Shown here piece after piece: positions 59,370-64,000 of a DNA stretch of 64,000 nt. Below the pieces are notes generated by a model. It saw nothing but the letters and a program-made list of their open reading frames with translations, did not search any database and had not been told where the DNA came from. Each line of letters opens with the position of its first letter. The first letter of the stretch is position 1. This DNA comes from an uncultured Bacteroidales bacterium (GTDB lineage Bacteria; Bacteroidota; Bacteroidia; Bacteroidales; Muribaculaceae), in the NCBI GenBank assembly GCA_902781045.1, contig CACZHT010000012.1, forward strand, positions 53,162-117,161, written 5' to 3'. A program made the position numbers and the translations under genes.

Positions 59370-61274
59370 TCATTCGAGCGAGGAGAGGCGAATCTCAAAG
59401 CGCTCGGCAAGCTGGGTGTCATTAGCTTGTTGGGCATATTTGGCACCTTTCGTGAAATACTCCCTTGCCTTGTCGATGTCACGGGCAACGGCACCACGGG
59501 CATCACCGGCCATATAGTCGCATCCCAACTCGTAGAGCGACGGATAGTAGGTCGGGTCGAGGGACACGGCTTTCTCGTTCAGTTCATGCGCTTTCTTGCT
59601 GTCTTTGGGCAGCAGTTTCTCGACATTGGCAAGCACAGTCTTGTCACTGTAGACGCGACCGTAGAGTTGAGCCAGTGTATATAGCGCCTCAACTGACTCT
59701 TTGCCCCCCTTGTCGATAGCTTGGTTGAGCTTGTCGATGCCTTGCTGCGCGGTGGTCGCGCTCTTCAGGTCGTCCACGGCGGCTGCAGTCAGCGCCTTGG
59801 CATCGCCGGCAGGCTGGGCGGTCGGTTGCGTGGCGGGTTCGGTGGTCTGGCTCTCGCCCTCGGTGGCTGTTGTGGTTGTTACTTCTTCTTGCTGGGTGGG
59901 AGTCTCTTTGTTGCCCATAAAGTGGTTGTAAGCAAAGTAACCTCCACCGACAATCAACAAACCAGCCACTATCCCGCCAATCATCATCGGCAACTTGCTT
60001 TTGCCGCCCTTTGCGGCTGGCTGCTGCATCGGCTGCTGCATCGGCTGCTGCATCGGCTGCTGCGCGGGTTGTTGAACTGGTTGCTGCACCGGCTGTTGCA
60101 TCGGCTGCTGCACCGGCTGCTGCACCGGCTGCTGCATCGGCTGCTGCACGGGCTGCTGCGCGGGTTGTTGAACTGGTTGCCATACTGGCTGCTGCACCGG
60201 CTGCTGCACGGGTTGTGGTGCCGGCTGCTGCACTGGCTGTTGCATCGGCTGCCGTACTGGCTGCTGCACCGGCTGCTGCACGGGTTGTGGTGCCGGCTGC
60301 TGCACTGGCTGCTGCACCGGCTGCTGCACGGGTTGTGGTACCGGCTGCTGCACGGGTTGTGGTGCCGGCTGCTGCACTGGCTGTTGAACCGGCTGTTGCA
60401 CGGGTTGTGGTGCCGGCTGCCGAACTGGCTGCTGCACGGGTTGCTGCATCGGTTGCTGAACCGGCTGCTGCATCGGTTGCTGAACTGGTTGCTGCACGGG
60501 TTGCTGCATCGGCTGTTGCGATGGTTGCGGCTGAGGCTGCGGTGTAGGCTGTGGTACAGTCTGTTCCATGGCAGTCTCCCCTCCCCTTTCCCAAAGGGGA
60601 GGGGTAGGGGTGGGGTTTGAAACCGGCTCGCTGCCCACCGGCTGCTGCACGGGTTGCTGCAAAGGCTGCTGAACAGGCTGCTGAACAGGCTGCTGAACCG
60701 GCTGCTGCATCGGTTGCTGAACAGACTGCTGCATGGGGTGCTGAATCGGTGACACGGGTTGCTGCATCGGTTGTGGTGCCGGCTGCCGAACTGGTTGTTG
60801 CACGGGTTGCTGCTGTGGAGCGGGTTGCGGCGACATTGTCGGTTCAGAGGGCTGAAAAGCAGGTGTTGCTGTGACAGCGGCCTCGGTGGTGGAAGCGAGT
60901 GCATCTTTCACTTCCTCGATCTCGGCCATTCTCTCACCCATTTTGACCACCCGTTCGTCCAGCTCCATGCCCGGCTCCATGGGTATGAACAGCCACTTGA
61001 CGCGGTACTCCAGCCCCATGCTGATGCCAATGGCACCCTCGCGCGACACCCAGTAGAACTGCGTGCCCGTGATGGGGTGTTCCTGATCATACTTCTTTGC
61101 GAAATTAGAAATTTCTTCCAGGTCGTAGGGCTCACGCGTCTCGTCATAGATGCGCCACACGAGATTCCCCTTGAGCATGGCTGCTGCCAAGGCTTCGGTC
61201 AGCGTGCTGTAATGGCCGATACGGGTTTTGTAGTCTTTAAACGACTGTGATGAGTTCTGCTGGTTGGTGTCCAT
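59370..61274 (-). CDS. Membrane protein with long QQPV/QQPM repeat and C-terminal TPR-like domain
   Basis: A 634-residue protein without signal peptide. Residues 1-130 are a globular domain of no recognised family (LTEALAAAMLKGNLVWRIYDE, QFYWVSREGAIGISMG). Residues about 150-425 are an extreme glutamine/proline repeat built from tetrapeptides QQPV, QQPM, PQPV and RQPA. A single membrane segment (about 436-458, MMIGGIVAGLLIVGGGYFAY) follows, then a C-terminal Sel1/TPR-like region (about 505-630, YPSLYELGCDYMAGDARGAV, KAREYFTKGAKYAQQ). The long repeat would span a gap such as the periplasm or act as a flexible linker. It overlaps no gene and lies 58 bp after the next upstream gene. Confidence 0.75.
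   Translation of the reverse strand: MDTNQQNSSQSFKDYKTRIGHYSTLTEALAAAMLKGNLVWRIYDETREPYDLEEISNFAKKYDQEHPITGTQFYWVSREGAIGISMGLEYRVKWLFIPMEPGMELDERVVKMGERMAEIEEVKDALASTTEAAVTATPAFQPSEPTMSPQPAPQQQPVQQPVRQPAPQPMQQPVSPIQHPMQQSVQQPMQQPVQQPVQQPVQQPLQQPVQQPVGSEPVSNPTPTPPLWERGGETAMEQTVPQPTPQPQPQPSQQPMQQPVQQPVQQPMQQPVQQPMQQPVQQPVRQPAPQPVQQPVQQPVQQPAPQPVQQPVPQPVQQPVQQPVQQPAPQPVQQPVQQPVRQPMQQPVQQPAPQPVQQPVQQPVWQPVQQPAQQPVQQPMQQPVQQPVQQPMQQPVQQPVQQPAQQPMQQPMQQPMQQPAAKGGKSKLPMMIGGIVAGLLIVGGGYFAYNHFMGNKETPTQQEEVTTTTATEGESQTTEPATQPTAQPAGDAKALTAAAVDDLKSATTAQQGIDKLNQAIDKGGKESVEALYTLAQLYGRVYSDKTVLANVEKLLPKDSKKAHELNEKAVSLDPTYYPSLYELGCDYMAGDARGAVARDIDKAREYFTKGAKYAQQANDTQLAERFEIRLSSLE
60019..60790. repeat. 12-bp tandem repeat array encoding QQPV/QQPM
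   Basis: About 60 units of 12 bp with the core GGCTGCTGCAYC or GGTTGTTGCACC. It is in frame with the coding sequence of the minus-strand gene and is interrupted once by a different sequence at about 60540-60640. Confidence 0.9.
60578..60604. repeat. GC-rich palindrome inserted in the QP-repeat gene
   Basis: CCCCTCCCCTTT and AAAGGGGAGGGG form a perfect 12-bp stem with a CCC loop. Together with the next 20 bases it encodes NPTPTPPLWERGG in frame. The sequence is unlike the surrounding 12-bp repeats and looks like an inserted extragenic element. Confidence 0.75.
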
Positions 61275-61332
61275 ATTGTTAAGCGTTTTAAATTACTGAA
61301 TAGGTTCAAGAGCATGAGCTGTTCTCGCATCA

Positions 61333-63777
61333 TTAATTGTCCTTGGGGAGGTAGCCCTCGTTCTTGAGGTGCTCCTCAACGGCCCGTGCGCCGCCCACGA
61401 TGTCGTTGCCGGTCGCATGTGCCACCGTCTTGTCGATCTGTGCCCGCTGCTCGGCGGCCAGGGCATCGCGCAACGCCTGGTCGTGCTGGGCAGTGGCAGC
61501 CTGCAGGTCGCTCTGCGCCTTCTGTGCGCCAAACTGTGCCTTCTGCAGGTTGTTCTCGGCATTTATCGCCACCCGCTTGGTGGCCGTGTCGATGCGCTGA
61601 GCCGTCTGCAGTTCACGGCTGGCTTGGTTAACGTTCTGCTGCGCCTGTGCGACACCTTGTTGAGCACGGGTCAGTTCGGCCTGGGCCTGGCTCGCTTGGG
61701 CTGGTGTCTGTTCTACGTTTTTACGGGTAACGGCCACGCTTTCCTTTGCCGAGGTCACCTGTTTCTGCGTGCGGGTGACGGCTTGCTGCCTCGAGGTCAC
61801 CGTCTTGCCAGTGGCATCGGCATGCTTCCGGGTGCCCTCGACAGAGGTCTTGCCCGATGCCAGACCCCTGAGCTTGTCAATGCCAACTTCCGCCACCTTG
61901 TTGATGATGTGCTTCTTACCTTCGTCCTTCACAGCGTCTAAAGCCTTGTCGAGTGCCTTGTTCAGGTCGCCGCTCTCGGCATATTCTTCATATCCTTTCT
62001 TGACGCCCTCGCCACCGACGACCACTGCCGCCTCGGTACCCAGATTGACGATCGTCTTGACCGCCTTGCTGGCTCCGCCAACTGCTCCGGCCGCCTTGCC
62101 GGCGATGTCGCCGGCATAGTTCTTGGCCACGTCGATGGCTCCAGTCACGGTGCCATGCACAACAGCCTTGCCCATGTCCTCGCCCTTGACGTAGGCGTCA
62201 CCCACCTTGCCGGTGATTGAAGCACCCATGGTGTAGCAGCTCTGCACCACCTTCGCCTTGGCCATGGTGGCTGCCGAGACGGTTCCCGCGCCGCTCAGTG
62301 CCAGCGGTATGAGCGCCAGGGCGGTGGTGGCCACATTCTTGGTGCTCTCCAGGCCCACGACTGTCACATTCTGGTCGGCGGCCACGGCCTCCTGCTTGGC
62401 CGACTCGATGCCGGCCTTGATCTGGTCGAGTTTGATAGCCCGCCTGACGGCCTCTTCGTTGGCCTCGACGCCATATTTTCTCGCAAGCTTGGTAATTTGC
62501 TCCTGTTTCTTCTCTTCGTTGTCCTTCCAGTCTCTGTAGTCGGCCATTTCATCACTGCAGCCACGTTCCCGGTCGCGAGCGTTCTTGGCTTCCCATTGCT
62601 CATGCTGCTGGGCCTTGTTGATGGCTGCAGTGGCAGCGTCCTGCGACAGTGTGGCGCTGTTGCGGTCGAGGTAGGCCAGATGGTTGAGCATGTCTTCTTT
62701 GCTTTTGAATCCGCCACCCAGCGGGTTGTCATAACCACCTTGTCCATCGGGCTGGTAGTGCCTCATCTCGCCGGTGATGGGGTCCTTGACAGTGATGCTG
62801 CCGTCGGGGTAATGTGTCACATACTTGTCCTCAACATCTTGATAGGGATTTTCGATGGGAGGCGGCCCGCTCGGAGCACCCTCGATGGGTGGTGGTAGGG
62901 CGCCACCAGCCCCGCCAAGTGCACCACCAGCCCCACCAAACAGTATGGCCAATATCGCAGCCAGTGTGCCGATGACCAGAGCTTCTTCGGGAGTGGCATG
63001 CTGGTCAAGTCCAAGGATTTGCGCGATGGTGTCGAACAAATCCGTGTCCACGTACTGCTTGATAGAGTCGAGGCCGTCAAGCACTGAAGTGTCGTTGACA
63101 CCAGTTGTATCGTTAACCACAGCATCCTCTTCGCCCGGTTTTGAGCCAACACAGCGAGCTGTGACCGTTTCGGCATACGCGAATTGCGTGTCGTATCCCC
63201 CGGCACAGTCATAAGGAACTGTTATATTGTTCCTCACATAGTAGGTTACGCTGATGTAAAATAATGCTTCTTCACTGGTGATGTCATGGTTGACACGGAA
63301 TGTGCGACTGACATGGTGCGGAGATTTGCGGGTCGTATAGTCATAATTCCAATCCTCAGCCGTTTTGTTGAAGAATTCTTCGACGGTGTCTTTGAATTTC
63401 ATTTTATGATTTAAACGTTGAGACCCATCGACACATGTCACACAGTTGTTGGAGACCAGCTTGAGTTGCGAACAAGAGCCATCGCCATCGTTGTTGGGAT
63501 AGTAGGTTACATCAACATGGATTTCTGTGCCAGCCTTCAACGTGTCTCCCTTGATGTCAGAGGTCAGGATATGAGTACAATCCATGAGCGTCTCTAAGTC
63601 CACATCTGTCGCCACATCTACAACGTTAAAGGATTGGCCCAGATTGGTAATGGTATAAACGAGTTTGCCGCTCTGAAGCTGCACTGTCCGCGTCTGTGCC
63701 CCGGCACACAGCCAGCAAGCCAGCAGTGCCACTAATAACGTTGCGGTTTTATAGTCATGTGAATGTGATAGCGTCAT
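61333..63777 (-). CDS. Large exported protein with membrane/glycine-rich segment and long coiled coil
   Basis: An 814-residue protein that I do not recognise. Signal peptide about 1-27 (TLLVALLACWLCAGAQ). Residues 28-215 form a cysteine-containing beta-rich domain (CTHILTSDIKG, CVTCVDGSQRLNHKMKFKD). A hydrophobic segment follows at about 268-284 (ALVIGTLAAILAILFGGAGG), then a PPPIEGAPSGPPPIENPY linker and YVTHYPDGSITVKDPITGEM, a YD-like turn. Residues about 450-630 are alanine/glycine rich. Residues about 650-790 are a long coiled coil (QQGVAQAQQNVNQASRELQT). The end, EEHLKNEGYLPKDN, is shared with the next upstream gene. The domain order recalls polymorphic toxin scaffolds, but no toxin domain is identified. 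Confidence 0.75.
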   Translation of the reverse strand: MTLSHSHDYKTATLLVALLACWLCAGAQTRTVQLQSGKLVYTITNLGQSFNVVDVATDVDLETLMDCTHILTSDIKGDTLKAGTEIHVDVTYYPNNDGDGSCSQLKLVSNNCVTCVDGSQRLNHKMKFKDTVEEFFNKTAEDWNYDYTTRKSPHHVSRTFRVNHDITSEEALFYISVTYYVRNNITVPYDCAGGYDTQFAYAETVTARCVGSKPGEEDAVVNDTTGVNDTSVLDGLDSIKQYVDTDLFDTIAQILGLDQHATPEEALVIGTLAAILAILFGGAGGALGGAGGALPPPIEGAPSGPPPIENPYQDVEDKYVTHYPDGSITVKDPITGEMRHYQPDGQGGYDNPLGGGFKSKEDMLNHLAYLDRNSATLSQDAATAAINKAQQHEQWEAKNARDRERGCSDEMADYRDWKDNEEKKQEQITKLARKYGVEANEEAVRRAIKLDQIKAGIESAKQEAVAADQNVTVVGLESTKNVATTALALIPLALSGAGTVSAATMAKAKVVQSCYTMGASITGKVGDAYVKGEDMGKAVVHGTVTGAIDVAKNYAGDIAGKAAGAVGGASKAVKTIVNLGTEAAVVVGGEGVKKGYEEYAESGDLNKALDKALDAVKDEGKKHIINKVAEVGIDKLRGLASGKTSVEGTRKHADATGKTVTSRQQAVTRTQKQVTSAKESVAVTRKNVEQTPAQASQAQAELTRAQQGVAQAQQNVNQASRELQTAQRIDTATKRVAINAENNLQKAQFGAQKAQSDLQAATAQHDQALRDALAAEQRAQIDKTVAHATGNDIVGGARAVEEHLKNEGYLPKDN

Positions 63778-63850
63778 ATCAGTTGATGTTTCGCAAATTC
63801 GTTACTTTTAAGCCTCCTATGCTTTCGGTGAGACAATCTCAAAGAAAACA

Positions 63851-64000
63851 TTATTTGTCGTCCTTGGGGAGGTAGCCCTCGTTCTTGAGGTGTTCCTCGA
63901 TGGCCCGATAGCCGCCCATTATATCGCTACCGCCCACCTGACTCATCAGCTTTTCATTGACTTCTGCCTGTTGCTCGGCGTCCCAGGCATCGCGCATCGC
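63851..64000 (-). CDS. C-terminus of a tandem paralogue, cut by the window edge
   Basis: The last 49 codons of a minus-strand gene that continues beyond the window. The visible end (MRDAWDAEQQAEVNEKLMSQ, then GGSDIMGGYRAIEEHLKNEG and YLPKDDK) is clearly homologous to the end of the gene at 61333-63777. Only the C-terminus is visible, so it is unknown whether the rest is also similar. Confidence 0.8.
   Translation of the reverse strand, partial: AMRDAWDAEQQAEVNEKLMSQVGGSDIMGGYRAIEEHLKNEGYLPKDDK

Noticed and set aside
60019..60790. 12-bp repeats as a CRISPR array or non-coding satellite
   Set aside because: The repeats are in frame with a large gene and have no spacers.

Overview
The window is a 64 kb piece of a GC-rich Bacteroidales chromosome, most likely from the Muribaculaceae or a close Prevotella-like gut lineage. 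The evidence is a SusC/SusD pair with SusE-like lipoproteins, TAnnTTTG promoter boxes, the absence of Shine-Dalgarno sequences, the cluster DUF3098-uppP-truB-queA, a Wzi-family barrel, GlsB/GlsA-like glycine-lipid acyltransferases, and many secreted proteins ending in either a dockerin-like Ca-binding repeat pair or a type IX secretion (T9SS) style tail. The family assignment is inference. The high GC content creates very long antisense open frames, which are shadows and are not annotated.

Layout. 1-7.8 kb: end of a large secreted protein, the relic of an ATPase gene, then Xaa-Pro aminopeptidase, a small outer-membrane-type protein, gamma carbonic anhydrase-like protein, PafA-like alkaline phosphatase and a LacI-family regulator, all on the minus strand. 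8-16.6 kb: divergent susC, susD, two SusE/F-like lipoproteins and a separately transcribed secreted starch-binding-type protein. 16.7-21 kb: a methyltransferase, a Rieske-like lipoprotein and a GH3 glycosidase. 21-26 kb: queA, truB, uppP and DUF3098, a divergent family 2 glycosyltransferase and tRNA-Leu. 26.4-34.4 kb: maltose-type MFS permease, 4-alpha-glucanotransferase, type I pullulanase and a SusA-like neopullulanase. 34.4-35.9 kb: a CotH protein of lower GC. 36-41.6 kb, minus strand: two modular alpha-amylases and a GH53 galactanase. 41.7-45 kb: two composite extragenic repeat loci bracketing one secreted protein gene. 45-53.7 kb: GH29 fucosidase, tyrS, a lipoprotein plus Wzi-like barrel, the glsAB-like pair and a polytopic membrane protein. 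53.8-64 kb: secreted beta-helix and leucine-rich proteins, then a run of poorly characterised minus-strand genes including a glutamine/proline-rich membrane protein and two tandem paralogues that share a C-terminus.

How it works together. The sus genes, the permease operon, the amylase operon and the separate secreted protein form one alpha-glucan system. The same 12-bp LacI-type operator (GCAAACGATTGC or its complement) occurs four times, once before each of these four transcription units. In each case its centre lies 62.5-63.5 bp upstream of the first base of a TAnnTTTG box. On the lacI side of the shared intergenic region the same operator lies 25.5 bp from the lacI box. This geometry suggests one regulator that activates four starch-use transcripts and represses itself.

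The least explained elements are the composite repeat loci at 41.8-42.6 and 44.3-44.9 kb (12 copies of GGGTCWGACCC and four arrays of 22-bp repeats), the dispersed CGCGAA/CACGAA-rich repeats at 21 and 50 kb, and the hypothetical gene cluster at 57-64 kb.
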